Source: Polymorphobacter multimanifer
GTDB taxonomy: Bacteria; Pseudomonadota; Alphaproteobacteria; Sphingomonadales; Sphingomonadaceae
DNA: 64,000 nt
Direction: 5' to 3'
Assembly: GCF_014205635.1 (NCBI RefSeq)
Contig: NZ_JACIIV010000016.1
Location: 1 to 64,000, forward strand
Made by a program: the position numbers and the translations under genes. This document shows positions 8,365 through 19,163 of this stretch, piece by piece. The first letter of the stretch is position 1, and every line of letters starts with the position of its first letter. Below the pieces are notes generated by a model. The model was not told the DNA's origin. It saw only the letters and a list, made by a program, of their open reading frames with translations, and searched no databases.

Positions 8365-9728
8365 GCAGGCTCATCGTCATCTCCAACCGCGTCTCGGCGC
8401 CGACGGCAGACAAGCCGGGTGCGCAGGGCGGGCTGGCGGTGGCGCTCAGCGCAGCACTGCGCGAGGCCGATGGCGTATGGTTCGGCTGGTCCGGCGAAAC
8501 GGGAGAGACCGGCGAGCCGAACTTCCAGACCTTCGACGGCGTCACGTCGGCGACGATCGACCTGCCCGAGCAGGACGTCGAGGAATATTATGACGGCTAT
8601 GCCAACCGCACGCTCTGGCCGCTCTTCCACTATCGCCTCGGGCTCACCGAATTCGAGCGCGAATTCCAGGGCGGCTACGAGCGGGTCAACCGGCTGTTCG
8701 GCGATGTCATCGCGCCGCACATCCAGTCGGACGACCTGATCTGGGTGCATGATTATCACCTCATCCCGCTGGGGTGGATGCTGCGGCAGCAGGGGCTGAC
8801 CAACAGGCTCGGCTTCTTCCTCCACATCCCCTGGCCGCCGACACGGCTGCTGACAGCACTCCCCGAGCACCGCCGGCTGGTCGATGCGCTGTTCGCCTAT
8901 GATGTCGTCGGTTTCCAGACCCGCGAGTGGCTCGAAACCTTCCATGATTATGTGGTCCGCGAAATGGGAGGATCGATCGGCGAGGACGATCTCGTCACTG
9001 TCGGCGGGCGGACGATCCGTGTCATTGCCTGCCCGATCGGCATCGATGCCGACGAGTTCATCGCCAATGCCACGAGCGAACAGGCGCAGGCGGCCTACAC
9101 AAGGATGGTCGAGAGCTCGATCGGCCGCAGCCTCATCATCGGCGTCGACAGGCTCGACTATTCCAAGGGCCTCGAGGAACGGTTCAACGGCTATCAGCGC
9201 TATCTGGAAACCCGGCCCGATGCGCACGCCAATGTCTATCTGCTGCAGATCGCACCGCCGTCGCGTGCCACGGTGGAAAGCTATCAGATCATTCGCGCGC
9301 AGCTCGATTCGCTGTCGGGCCGCATCAATGGCGCCTTCGCCGATGTCGATTGGGTGCCGCTGCGCTATGTCAACCAGAGCTACCCGCGCGCCGCACTGGC
9401 GGGTATCTACCGCGCCGCGCGCATCGGGTTGGTCACCCCGCTGCGCGATGGCATGAACCTCGTGGCCAAGGAGTTCGTGGCGGCGCAGGATCCGGAAGAT
9501 CCCGGCGTCCTCATCCTGTCACGCTTCGCCGGTGCGGCCGAGCAGCTGGACAGCGCGCTGCTCATCAATCCCTACAGCCCCGACGACATCGCCGATGCCA
9601 TCGACAAGGCGCTCGCCATGAGCCGCGAGGAGAGGGTCGCCCGCTGGCGGCCGATGTTCGAGAATGTCCGCGACGAGAGCGTCATCTGGTGGCGCCGCTG
9701 CTTCACCGACAGCCTGATGCGGGTCTGA
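8361..9728 (+). CDS. otsA: Alpha,alpha-trehalose-phosphate synthase (UDP-forming), GT20
   Basis: Enzyme of 455 residues that joins glucose from a nucleotide sugar to glucose-6-phosphate. It has SNRVSAP and GGLAVAL at the N terminus, [13 protein letters not shown] in the middle and [14 protein letters not shown] in the donor-binding half, all standard OtsA motifs. The start is GTG at 8361, overlapping the GH15 stop as GTGA; the length fits the family. It ends three bases before the stop of the convergent edd gene, leaving no room for a classical terminator. Confidence 0.94.
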   Translation: MSRLIVISNRVSAPTADKPGAQGGLAVALSAALREADGVWFGWSGETGETGEPNFQTFDGVTSATIDLPEQDVEEYYDGYANRTLWPLFHYRLGLTEFEREFQGGYERVNRLFGDVIAPHIQSDDLIWVHDYHLIPLGWMLRQQGLTNRLGFFLHIPWPPTRLLTALPEHRRLVDALFAYDVVGFQTREWLETFHDYVVREMGGSIGEDDLVTVGGRTIRVIACPIGIDADEFIANATSEQAQAAYTRMVESSIGRSLIIGVDRLDYSKGLEERFNGYQRYLETRPDAHANVYLLQIAPPSRATVESYQIIRAQLDSLSGRINGAFADVDWVPLRYVNQSYPRAALAGIYRAARIGLVTPLRDGMNLVAKEFVAAQDPEDPGVLILSRFAGAAEQLDSALLINPYSPDDIADAIDKALAMSREERVARWRPMFENVRDESVIWWRRCFTDSLMRV

Positions 9729-9731
9729 AGC

Positions 9732-11521
<1,790 letters not shown>

Positions 11522-11522
<1 letters not shown>

Positions 11523-12034
11523 CAGTTGGTGATCACTTCCTTCGGGTAGGTCCCCCAAAGATGCGCGCGCAGGATAAAGCCCGATCGGCCTTCGTTCGAC
11601 ACGCGGCACCACACATCCTCGCACAGCGTGATGTTGACGACCGTGCCGGGCTCGATCCGCCACGCCACCCGCGAGCGTGTATTGGGTGCAACATAAAGAA
11701 TGCGCTCGCGTTCCGTCACGACCGCGGTGCGGGTGCCGGTGAGCAGCGCCTTGTTCATCCAGCCGACGGTGCCATCGACATCGCGCACCTGCCGCCAGAT
11801 GCCATATTCGCGCACCACCTCGAGCGGCAGCCCCTTGCGGCGATACTCCCACAGGATCGGGAAGCGCTGGTCATCCGGCCCGGCGCGCATCATCGCCCTG
11901 TTCGAGCGCAACGATACGAATCGCGGCACCGGCAGCGTGGTGGTGCCATCGGCATTTTCCTGCGCGCGAACAGGTGTGGCGACAGAAGCGGCGAGCAGGC
12001 CGCACAGCAGGGTGAGGCGGAGGGAAGGGGGCAT
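11522..12034 (-). CDS. Exported protein with SH3-like domains
   Basis: Secreted protein of 170 residues with a signal peptide ([20 protein letters not shown], cleaved near VRAQ). Two bacterial SH3-like modules follow: one around [15 protein letters not shown]...[14 protein letters not shown] and a second around [17 protein letters not shown]...[10 protein letters not shown]. Such proteins often bind the cell wall, but no catalytic domain is present. It overlaps edd by one base at TGATG, so the pair is probably transcribed together. The ATG at 12034 gives a clean signal peptide. Confidence 0.85.
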
Positions 12035-12079
12035 GGATGCCGTCTTGACGCACACAAGGCGTGCGGGCAAGCCTTGCAT

Positions 12080-13090
12080 ATGTCCGCACGTCCCCGCCCC
12101 AAGGTCCCCCGCCCAAAGGTGATCGTCACCCGTCGGCTGCCGCAGCCGGTGGAAACGCGGATGGCCGAGCTTTTCGATGTCGAGCTCAACCTCGACGATT
12201 CGCCGATGAGTGCCGCAGCACTCGCCGATGCCGCCGGCCGCTGCGACGTGCTGGTGCCCACCGTCACCGACGAGATCGACGCCGCCGTGCTCGCTGCCGG
12301 TGCTGCCGGCGGGCGGTTGAAGCTGCTCGCCAATTTCGGCGTCGGCGTCGATCATATCGACCTCTCGGCCGCCCGCGCCCACCGCATCGCCACCACCAAC
12401 ACGCCGGGCGTGCTCACCGACGACACCGCCGACATGGTGATGGCGCTCATCCTCTCGGTGCCGCGCCGGCTGGGCGAAGGCGAGAAGTTGGTCCGCAGCG
12501 GCGAATGGCTCGGCTGGAGCCCTACCGGCATGCTCGGCCACCGCATCACCGGCAAGCGCCTCGGCATCATCGGCATGGGCCGCATCGGCCGCGCTGTCGC
12601 CACCCGCGCCCGCGCCTTCGGCCTCACGGTGCATTATCACAACCGCCACCGCCTCCCCGCCGAAGTCGAGAGCGAGCTTGAAGCGACGTGGTGGCAGAAC
12701 CTCGATGCCATGCTGGCGCGGGTCGATTTCATCACCCTCAACTGTCCGCACACCCCCGAAACGCATCACCTCATCGACGCCCGCCGCTTCGCGCTGATGC
12801 AGCGCCACGCCTATCTCATCAACGCCGCGCGCGGCGAGATCGTCGACGAGAATGCGCTGTGCGAAGCCCTGGCCGCCGGCCGCATCGCGGGTGCGGGCCT
12901 CGATGTCTTCGAGCGCGAGCCGGCGGTCGATCCCAGGCTGTTGGAACTCCCCGGCGTGGTGCTGCTGCCGCACATGGGCTCGGCCACCTTCGAGGGCCGC
13001 CAGGCAATGGGCGAGAAGGTCATTGCCAATATCCGGGTCTGGGCGGACGGGCATCGGCCGCCGGATCTGGTGTTGGAGGAGTGGGTGTAG
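12080..13090 (+). CDS. D-isomer-specific 2-hydroxyacid dehydrogenase (glyoxylate/hydroxypyruvate reductase type)
   Basis: NAD(P)-dependent dehydrogenase of 336 residues. The Rossmann motif is GIIGMGRIGRAVA. The catalytic Arg is in INAARGEIVDE, the Glu in DVFEREPAV and the His in LLPHMGSAT. LANFGVGVDHID in the substrate domain is typical of D-glycerate dehydrogenase/glyoxylate reductase. The exact substrate is not certain. It is divergent from the SH3 gene. A family-A structured repeat begins at the base after its stop codon. Confidence 0.9.
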   Translation: MSARPRPKVPRPKVIVTRRLPQPVETRMAELFDVELNLDDSPMSAAALADAAGRCDVLVPTVTDEIDAAVLAAGAAGGRLKLLANFGVGVDHIDLSAARAHRIATTNTPGVLTDDTADMVMALILSVPRRLGEGEKLVRSGEWLGWSPTGMLGHRITGKRLGIIGMGRIGRAVATRARAFGLTVHYHNRHRLPAEVESELEATWWQNLDAMLARVDFITLNCPHTPETHHLIDARRFALMQRHAYLINAARGEIVDENALCEALAAGRIAGAGLDVFEREPAVDPRLLELPGVVLLPHMGSATFEGRQAMGEKVIANIRVWADGHRPPDLVLEEWV

Positions 13091-13206
13091 CGCAGCGCGG
13101 CACAAAATAGCGGAGCTATTTTGCGACTCGCGCAAGCTCGGCCAGCGAGGCGGCTGGCCCTTAGCCAGCCGAACTCGTCTGACGTCAGTCGCGGCTTTGC
13201 CGCGAC
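13091..13206 (+). repeat. Family-A three-hairpin repeat, copy 1
   Basis: The element starts right after a stop codon. It has three perfect hairpins. Hairpin 1 (13103-13123) pairs CAAAATAGC with GCTATTTTG around GGA. Hairpin 2 (13152-13170) pairs GGCTGGC with GCCAGCC around CCTTA. Hairpin 3 (13188-13206) pairs GTCGCGGC with GCCGCGAC around TTT. Three related copies lie at 26314-26696. Stems differ between copies by paired changes while the loop of hairpin 3 stays TTT. The following bases up to 13287 hold only a short leader with the AAAGGAG site of the next gene. Confidence 0.85.
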
Positions 13207-13287
13207 CCTTTGCTAGACCCCCCTCCCTCCAAAGCCAGTCGCCGCCACCCTTCCACACCCCTAAGCTCCCCCCAAAGGAGCCCTCCC

Positions 13288-14313
13288 ATGCACGCCATCC
13301 GCCTCTACAAGCCCGCCGGTCTCGACAACCTCCGCCTCGAAGACCTCCCCGACGCCCCCGCGCCGGGCAAGGGCGAGATCAAGGTCCGCATCCGCGCATC
13401 GAGCCTGAACTATCATGATTACATGGTGGTCATGGGCGGCATCCCCACGCCCGACGGCCGCATCCCGATGTCCGATGGCGCAGGCGAAGTCCTGGCGGTC
13501 GGCGAGGGTGTTACCGAGTTCAAGCCGGGCGACCCGGTGGTGTCGGTATTCTTCCCCGCCTGGCCCGATGGCCTCCCCTCGATGGCTGGCTTCGCCAGCG
13601 TGCCCGGCGACGGTGCGGACGTTTTCGCCGCGGAGGAAGTCACCCGCCCCGCCACCGATTTCACCCATGTGCCAGTGGGTTACACCCATGCCGAGGCCGC
13701 CACGCTCACCTGCGCCGGGCTCACCGCCTGGCGTGCCCTCGTCGTCGAGGGCCAGTTGAAGGCCGGCCAGACGGTGCTGGTACAGGGCACCGGCGGTGTG
13801 TCGGTGTTCGCACTGCAATTCGCCAAGATCATGGGCGCAACGGTGATCGCCACCTCGTCATCCGACGAAAAGCTGGCGCGGATGACCGAACTCGGCGCCG
13901 ACCATGTCATCAACTATCGCACCACACCCGATTGGGGGAAGGCGGCGCTGGCGCTCACCGGCGGCCGCGGGGTGGATCACATCGTCGAGATCGGCGGTGC
14001 CGGCACCATGCCCGAATCGATCATCGCGGTGGCGGTCGGCGGTCATATCTCGCTCATCGGCGTGCTGGCGGGCTATGCCGGGCCCATCTCCACGGTACAT
14101 CTGATGGCCAAGCAGGTGCGGCTGATCGGCATCACCGTCGGCACAAGGCGCCAGCAGCAGGACATGATCCGCGCCATCGACGCCTCCGGGCTGAAGGGGG
14201 CCGGGCTGAAGCCGATCATCGACGATCGCCGCTTTCCGCTTTCAGAACTCGCCGAAGCCTTCAAGCTGCAGTCCAGCGGCGGCCATTTCGGCAAGATCTG
14301 CGTCGAAATTTAG
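13288..14313 (+). CDS. Zinc-free MDR-family NAD(P)H:quinone reductase/alcohol dehydrogenase-like enzyme
   Basis: Medium-chain dehydrogenase of 341 residues. The N-terminal GroES-like domain has LNYHDYMVVMGG. The cofactor-binding domain has VLVQGTGGVSVFALQFAK, and a typical C-terminal LSELAEAFKLQSSGGHFGKI closes it. The catalytic-zinc cysteine of true alcohol dehydrogenases is absent, as in the quinone-reductase and enoyl-reductase branches. The substrate is unknown. The start has AAAGGAG eight bases upstream. A strong hairpin follows the stop codon and separates it from convergent genes. Confidence 0.85.
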   Translation: MHAIRLYKPAGLDNLRLEDLPDAPAPGKGEIKVRIRASSLNYHDYMVVMGGIPTPDGRIPMSDGAGEVLAVGEGVTEFKPGDPVVSVFFPAWPDGLPSMAGFASVPGDGADVFAAEEVTRPATDFTHVPVGYTHAEAATLTCAGLTAWRALVVEGQLKAGQTVLVQGTGGVSVFALQFAKIMGATVIATSSSDEKLARMTELGADHVINYRTTPDWGKAALALTGGRGVDHIVEIGGAGTMPESIIAVAVGGHISLIGVLAGYAGPISTVHLMAKQVRLIGITVGTRRQQQDMIRAIDASGLKGAGLKPIIDDRRFPLSELAEAFKLQSSGGHFGKICVEI

Positions 14314-14314
14314 A

Positions 14315-14359
14315 GCGTGTTTCGCAAAACTGGGCACCGGTTTTGCGATAAAAACACGC
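14315..14359. terminator. Bidirectional hairpin between convergent genes
   Basis: An 11-bp stem CGCAAAACTGG/CCGGTTTTGCG (one G-T pair) with loop GCA is nested in an outer stem GCGTGTTT/AAACACGC. A/T runs sit on both sides. It lies two bases after one stop and 12 bases before the convergent TAG at 14372, as expected of a terminator working in both directions. Confidence 0.6.
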
Positions 14360-14371
14360 GACAACAATACA

Positions 14372-15049
14372 CTAGCCCCGCGCCTCCAGCCAGTCGGCAA
14401 CCTCCTGCACCGGCACCACATCGGCATATTTCAGCTGCAGGTCGGTCAGATTGGCGAAGTGATAACTGGCATGCTTGTCGGCGGTCGTCTCGATCGGCAC
14501 GATCGTCCGGTAGCCGCGCGACAGGCTGTCGACCGCGGTCGCGCGCACGCACCCCGACGTGCTGCCGCCGGTCACGACCACCGTATCGACCTGGTGCCAC
14601 ACGAGCAAGGACTGCAGCGGCGTCTCGTGGAACGCCGAAGGCATGCGCTTGGTGAACTGCGTGTCGGACGCCTGGATGTCGCAGCGCTCGTCATAGGCAT
14701 GCCGGTCCGAGCCATATTTGATGTTCTGCAGGCTGTCGGGCGTATCGGTGCGCGTGCCCCACACGCCAGCGTCCGACGCGTCGTCGGCGAAAGCCACGCG
14801 CGTCCACACCACTGGCATCGCTGCAGCCCGGGCGAGGCGGCTGATTGTGTTGGCATGCTCAATCTGGCGAGGGTCGGTCTCGTACGCCGTCTTGTAGCGG
14901 TCGATCCGCGTATAGGCGTTCTGGAAATCGACGTTGACGATGGCGAGCTTGCCGCCGAACCCGAACCGCGCGCGCGCCGGATTGGCCATCACATCCTCGA
15001 AGATCTCGCGCGCGGTGCGCCCGTCCTCGACCATGCGCGTGCCGATCAT
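14372..15049 (-). CDS. Isochorismatase-family cysteine hydrolase (N-carbamoylsarcosine amidase-like)
   Basis: Hydrolase of 225 residues. The catalytic triad of the family is visible: Asp in VNVDFQNAYT, Lys in FTKRMPSAF and the nucleophile Cys in TGGSTSGCVRATA. The long N-terminal segment with EIFEDVMANP resembles N-carbamoylsarcosine amidase and maleamate amidohydrolase relatives. The substrate is not known. Its ATG overlaps the stop of the M20 gene as ATGA, so both are in one operon. Confidence 0.85.
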   Translation of the reverse strand: MIGTRMVEDGRTAREIFEDVMANPARARFGFGGKLAIVNVDFQNAYTRIDRYKTAYETDPRQIEHANTISRLARAAAMPVVWTRVAFADDASDAGVWGTRTDTPDSLQNIKYGSDRHAYDERCDIQASDTQFTKRMPSAFHETPLQSLLVWHQVDTVVVTGGSTSGCVRATAVDSLSRGYRTIVPIETTADKHASYHFANLTDLQLKYADVVPVQEVADWLEARG

Positions 15050-16404
15050 TTCGCTGTTTCCCTGATCAGCGTCCGCCAATGCTCCACTGCCGGCGCAATC
15101 GCCGCCAGCGGCACTCGCTCGTTGAGCCCATGCGCAAACGCATCCGCCGAGCGCATGAACAGCCCCGACACGCCGTAGCTCGGGATACCTTGGGCGCGGT
15201 AGAACACGCTGTCGGTTGCCCCCGCCGACATGTCCGGCGTCGGCTCCAGCCCGGCAAAGCGCGCCTGCACCGCCTTGCGCACCGCACCGGTGATCTCGGG
15301 GGTGAGCGGCGAAGCCGGGGTGGCCGGCCAGTCGGACACCGGCTTCACCGTGATCGCCGGGTCCCCCGCCAGTTCGGTGAGCGTCGCCTGCACCGCCTTC
15401 ACATCGGTCCCCGGCAAAATCCGGCAATTCACGATCAAACTGGCGCGCTGCGGCAGCGCATTGGGGGCATGGCCGGCTTCGAAGATCGTCGGCTCGCAGG
15501 TGGTGCGGATCAGCCCCACCGTGCCCGGATCGGCAGTCAGCGCCGCAATGGCAGCCGCGTCCTGCTCGTTCGCCAGCAGCGCCTTGATCTGCCCGCCCAG
15601 CGCATCGGTGCGCCGCCGCGCCTGCTCGGCCAGCATCCCGCGCGTGATCGGCGAGAGCGCCACCGGGAACTTGTGCCCGCCGATCCGCGCCGCAGCCGCC
15701 GACAGGCGGGTGATCACATTGTCCCCCGTCGGCCGGCTCGAATGGCCGCCGGGGCCGGTGAGCTGCAGCGTGAAATCGGCATAGGTCTTTTCCGCCGCCT
15801 GCAGCCCATAGCCAAGCGGCCGCCCGGCATCGTCCAGTTCGCCGCCGCCGGCATCGGTGTTGAGCACCATCACCACGCCCGCCGCTTTCGCTTCCAGCGC
15901 CTGGGGGGCGGCGGTGAGGCCATCGGTCTCCTCGTCGCCCGAGAAGAACAGGTGGACATCGCGCCCCGGCTTGAACCCCTCGCGGCGCAGCGACGCGATT
16001 GCCGTCAGCGACATCGACAGGTCGAACTTGTTGTCCGCCACGCCGCGCCCGAACAGCAAACCATCCGCCGCCGTCGCCACGAACGGGTCGCGCGTCCAAT
16101 CGGCGGCCTTGGCCTCCACCACATCCATATGGCTGATGATGGCGATCGGCGGCTTTTCCCCGGTCCCGCGCCACACCGCGTGCAGCCGGCTTTCATCGCC
16201 TTTCGCCGTCAATGTCACGTCAGCCGGTGCAAAGCCCATCGCCAGCAGCTCGCCGCGCAGGAACTCGGCATAGGCCAGCCCCTGGCCGCGCCCCTTCACC
16301 GTGGCGAAGCCCACCGACTTTTCGAGCAGCGTGCGCGCCTCGTCTGCCGGAGCGGCCTGAACCGAAGTGCTGACGAGAAGGGCGAGCGCTGCAAGTGTCT
16401 TCAT
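15046..16404 (-). CDS. Exported M20 family metallopeptidase/amidohydrolase
   Basis: Protein of 452 residues with a signal peptide (MKTLAALALLVSTSVQA). M20 metal ligands appear in order: H and D of ISHMDVVEA, D of RGVADNKFD, and the EE of FSGDEETDG. The dimerisation domain starts near LQLTGPGGHSSRPTGDN. It should hydrolyse amide bonds of a peptide or acyl-amino acid in the periplasm. It is the first gene of the pair with the isochorismatase-like hydrolase and is divergent from the DAACS transporter. Confidence 0.88.
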   Translation of the reverse strand: MKTLAALALLVSTSVQAAPADEARTLLEKSVGFATVKGRGQGLAYAEFLRGELLAMGFAPADVTLTAKGDESRLHAVWRGTGEKPPIAIISHMDVVEAKAADWTRDPFVATAADGLLFGRGVADNKFDLSMSLTAIASLRREGFKPGRDVHLFFSGDEETDGLTAAPQALEAKAAGVVMVLNTDAGGGELDDAGRPLGYGLQAAEKTYADFTLQLTGPGGHSSRPTGDNVITRLSAAAARIGGHKFPVALSPITRGMLAEQARRRTDALGGQIKALLANEQDAAAIAALTADPGTVGLIRTTCEPTIFEAGHAPNALPQRASLIVNCRILPGTDVKAVQATLTELAGDPAITVKPVSDWPATPASPLTPEITGAVRKAVQARFAGLEPTPDMSAGATDSVFYRAQGIPSYGVSGLFMRSADAFAHGLNERVPLAAIAPAVEHWRTLIRETAK

Positions 16405-16479
16405 GGCCGACGTGGTAGCCCAACGCATGCCGCACAGAAAGGGGTTGACGATACGCCGCCCCGCTTCCAGCGTCCCGGC

Positions 16480-17754
16480 ATGGCGACCAACAAACTCACC
16501 CGAAACATCCTCATCGCCCTCGTGCTGGGGCTGGTGGTGGGATACATCATCAACCTGACCGCCGGCTCGCCCGAGGCGACGCGCGAAATCGCCCGCTATC
16601 TCGGCATCATCACCCAGCTCTTCCTGCGGCTGATCAAGATGATCATCGCCCCGCTGGTGCTCTCCACCCTCATCGTCGGCGTCGCGCACATGGGCTCGGG
16701 CGGCTCGATCGGCCGCACCTTCGCGCGCACCCTCGCCTGGTTCATCGTCGCCTCGGTGGCGTCGCTGTCGCTCGGCATCCTGATGGTCAACATCCTGCAG
16801 CCGGGTGTGGGTGTCGGCCTCACCCTGCCCGATGCCGCGGCATCGTCGGGGATCACCAAGGCGGCGTTCGACGCGACGACCTTCTTCCCCAACCTCGTGC
16901 CCAAATCGATCTTCGAAGCGATGGCGACCAACGAGATCCTGCAGATCGTCGTCTTCTCGCTGTTCGCCGGTGTCGGCCTCATCGCCATCGGCGAGCAGGG
17001 CGCGCCGATCATCCGCGGGCTTGATGCGCTGATGCACCTGATGCTGAAGATCACCGGCTATGTGATGCAGACTGCACCCTTTGCCGTCTTCGCCGCCGTC
17101 GCCTCCTCGATCGCGGTCGAGGGGCTGGGAATCATCATCACCTTCGGCAAGTTCATCGGCAGCTTCTATCTCGGCCTCGGGATGCTCTGGGTGCTGCTGC
17201 TCAGCGCCGGTGCCTTCGTCATCGGTGCCGCCAACGTCAAGCGGCTCATCGGCACCATCCGCGAGCCCTTCCTCATCACCTTCGCCACCGCCTCGTCCGA
17301 AGCCGCCTACCCCAAGATGATCGAGGCGCTCGATCGCTTCGGCGTGCCGACGCGGATCACCAGCTTCGTGCTGCCCTTGGGGTACAGCTTCAACCTCGAT
17401 GGCTCGATGATGTACTGCGCCTTCGCCAGCATCTTCATCGCCCAGGCCTATGGCATCGAGCTGACACTGGCGCAGGAGATCTTCATGCTCGGCCTGCTGA
17501 TGATCACGTCCAAGGGCATCGCCGGCGTACCGCGCGCGTCGCTCGTCGTCATCGCCGCCACGCTGCCCTATTTCGGCATCCCCGAAGCCGGGCTGCTGCT
17601 CATCCTCGCCGTCGACCATTTCCTCGACATGGGCCGCAGCGCCACCAACGTCATCGGCAATGCCGTGGCAACGGCGGTGATCGCCAAATGGGATGAAGCC
17701 GATGTCGTCAAGGCTGCCGCCGCTTCAGCGCTGCTGGCCAAGCCGGCGGAGTAG
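16480..17754 (+). CDS. Dicarboxylate/amino acid:cation symporter (DAACS family)
   Basis: Inner-membrane transporter of 424 residues with about eight helices. Family marks include the Ser-rich hairpin region (TFATASSEAAYPKMIEAL), the cation-site motif NLDGSMM in helix 7 (NMDGT in close homologues) and MGRSATNVIGNAVAT in helix 8. It probably imports glutamate, aspartate or C4-dicarboxylates with Na+ or H+. It is divergent from the M20 peptidase gene, so imported products of that enzyme are a possible link. A TTGACG at 16445-16450 could be a -35 element. Confidence 0.92.
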   Translation: MATNKLTRNILIALVLGLVVGYIINLTAGSPEATREIARYLGIITQLFLRLIKMIIAPLVLSTLIVGVAHMGSGGSIGRTFARTLAWFIVASVASLSLGILMVNILQPGVGVGLTLPDAAASSGITKAAFDATTFFPNLVPKSIFEAMATNEILQIVVFSLFAGVGLIAIGEQGAPIIRGLDALMHLMLKITGYVMQTAPFAVFAAVASSIAVEGLGIIITFGKFIGSFYLGLGMLWVLLLSAGAFVIGAANVKRLIGTIREPFLITFATASSEAAYPKMIEALDRFGVPTRITSFVLPLGYSFNLDGSMMYCAFASIFIAQAYGIELTLAQEIFMLGLLMITSKGIAGVPRASLVVIAATLPYFGIPEAGLLLILAVDHFLDMGRSATNVIGNAVATAVIAKWDEADVVKAAAASALLAKPAE

Positions 17755-17763
17755 GGCAGGGCC

Positions 17764-18156
17764 ATGGCAACGACCGCGACCGAATCGTCCGTCGATGCCT
17801 TTCTCGAAAGCGTTGCCCCCGAAGGCCGGCGCGACGATGCGAAGCAGCTTTGCGCGATCATGGCAGATGTGGCGCAGCTGCCGCCGGCCATGTGGGGCAG
17901 TGCCATCATCGGCTTCGGCAGTCATCACTACCGATACGCCAGCGGCCGCGAGGGAGACATCTGCAGAATCGGCTTCAGCCCGCGCAAGGCTGCCAATGTC
18001 ATCTATCTCGCATGCGATCTGGCGCCGCTCGAAGCGATCCTTGCCCGCCTCGGCAAGCACGAGCGCGGCGCCGGCTGCCTCTACATCAAGAAGCTCAAGG
18101 ACATCGACCGCACGGCGCTCGGCGAGCTGCTCAACGCCGCCTGGGCAGCGACCTAA
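17764..18156 (+). CDS. DUF1801 domain protein
   Basis: Small soluble protein of 130 residues matching the DUF1801/YdhG-like family. It has the conserved MWGSAIIGFGSHHYRYASG, GFSPRKAANVIYL and GAGCLYIKKLKDID. No biochemical role is established for the family. It starts 10 bases after the transporter gene and is likely co-transcribed with it. Its TAA is interleaved with the stop of the convergent aldolase gene. Confidence 0.82.
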   Translation: MATTATESSVDAFLESVAPEGRRDDAKQLCAIMADVAQLPPAMWGSAIIGFGSHHYRYASGREGDICRIGFSPRKAANVIYLACDLAPLEAILARLGKHERGAGCLYIKKLKDIDRTALGELLNAAWAAT

Positions 18157-18926
18157 TCCCGGAAGGAAGCATCCGCCCGGTCGAGCTTGCGCAGCAGCGC
18201 CGGCCACGCCAGCATGTTGCCCACCAGCTTCAGCCCGGCGCGTCCCTGGTTCGCCGCCTTTTCCGGCGTCCCCTGCGGCGGGTGATTGAGCAGCGCGGTG
18301 CCGCCGGCCAGCGCCAGGCACTGCGCCTCGCAGGCGCGCTCCAGAAAGTACATCTTGATGAAGGCCTCCGCCACCGTCTCGCCCACCGTGAGTGTGCCAT
18401 GGTTGCGCAGGATCATCGCCGATTTGGTGCCGAGGTCGGCCACCAGCCGTTCGCGCTCCTCGAGGTCGGTCGCGACCCCCTCGTAATGATGGTAGGCCAG
18501 CTCGTCGCGGATCAGCATCGCCGTCTGGGTGATCGGCATCAGCCCCTCCGCCTGTGCAGCCACGGCCTGCCCATGGGGAGTGTGAAGATGGATCACCGCA
18601 TGCGCATCCTCGCGCGCCATATGAATGGCGGAATGGATGGTGAAGCCCGCAGCGTTGGTCAGGTACGGCGTTTCCATCACCGGATGGCCATCGACATCGA
18701 TCTTGACGAGGCTCGACGCGGTGATCTCCTCGAACATCAGATTGTACGGGTTGATGAGGAAGTGATGTTCCGGCCCCGGCACCCGCACCGAGAGATGCGT
18801 GAAGATCAGGTCATCCCAGCCATGCATCGCCACCAGCCGATATGCGGCGGCGAGATCGACGCGCAGCGCCCATTCCGCGTCCGAAACCTGTTCCTGCACC
18901 GATTGCGGCTTCATCTGGGTGGCCAT
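18153..18926 (-). CDS. Class II aldolase/adducin family protein
   Basis: Protein of 257 residues with the class II aldolase fold. The zinc histidines are in VIHLHTPHG and LRNHGTLTVG, and FTHLSVRVPG gives the phosphate/substrate loop. Relatives act on fuculose-, ribulose- or threonate-type substrates, but many bacterial adducin-like members are uncharacterised. The start at 18926 is chosen because GGGAGG lies nine bases upstream; ATGs at 18932 and 18935 overlap the stop of the DUF2256 gene. The two genes are translationally linked. Confidence 0.85.
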   Translation of the reverse strand: MATQMKPQSVQEQVSDAEWALRVDLAAAYRLVAMHGWDDLIFTHLSVRVPGPEHHFLINPYNLMFEEITASSLVKIDVDGHPVMETPYLTNAAGFTIHSAIHMAREDAHAVIHLHTPHGQAVAAQAEGLMPITQTAMLIRDELAYHHYEGVATDLEERERLVADLGTKSAMILRNHGTLTVGETVAEAFIKMYFLERACEAQCLALAGGTALLNHPPQGTPEKAANQGRAGLKLVGNMLAWPALLRKLDRADASFRD

Positions 18927-18931
18927 GGTCA

Positions 18932-19102
18932 TCATCCTCCCTTCGCGCGGGCATAGGCCCCGCTGCGACATGCGTCGGAACAATAGCGCACATTTTCCCA
19001 GTCGCGTGCCCATTTCTTTCGCCAGCTGAACGGCCGCCCGCAGGCGGCGCAGTCCTTCGTCGGCAGGTCGGCCTTGTTGCGCATCCTTGCCACGCGGGGC
19101 AT
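18932..19102 (-). CDS. DUF2256 small zinc-ribbon-like protein
   Basis: A 56-residue protein with [19 protein letters not shown] and, later, YCSDACR. This is the four-cysteine pattern and W-R-K-K-W core of DUF2256. The family has no proven function; the paired cysteines suggest a bound zinc. The ATG at 19102 is used, with GTG at 19093 and ATG at 19084 as alternatives. Its stop overlaps the first ATGs of the class II aldolase gene. It is divergent from phoD. Confidence 0.85.
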   Translation of the reverse strand: MPRVARMRNKADLPTKDCAACGRPFSWRKKWARDWENVRYCSDACRSGAYARAKGG

Positions 19103-19163
19103 CCTCACAAACTGTCACATTCCCGCATTAACGGGGCCAGCATTCCTTATCCGGAGAACTGCA

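Noticed and set aside
15079-16479. Open plus-strand frame opposite the M20 peptidase, continuous with the transporter gene
   Set aside because: It is the antisense of a clear M20 gene. The transporter begins at its own ATG at 16480 with a normal first helix.
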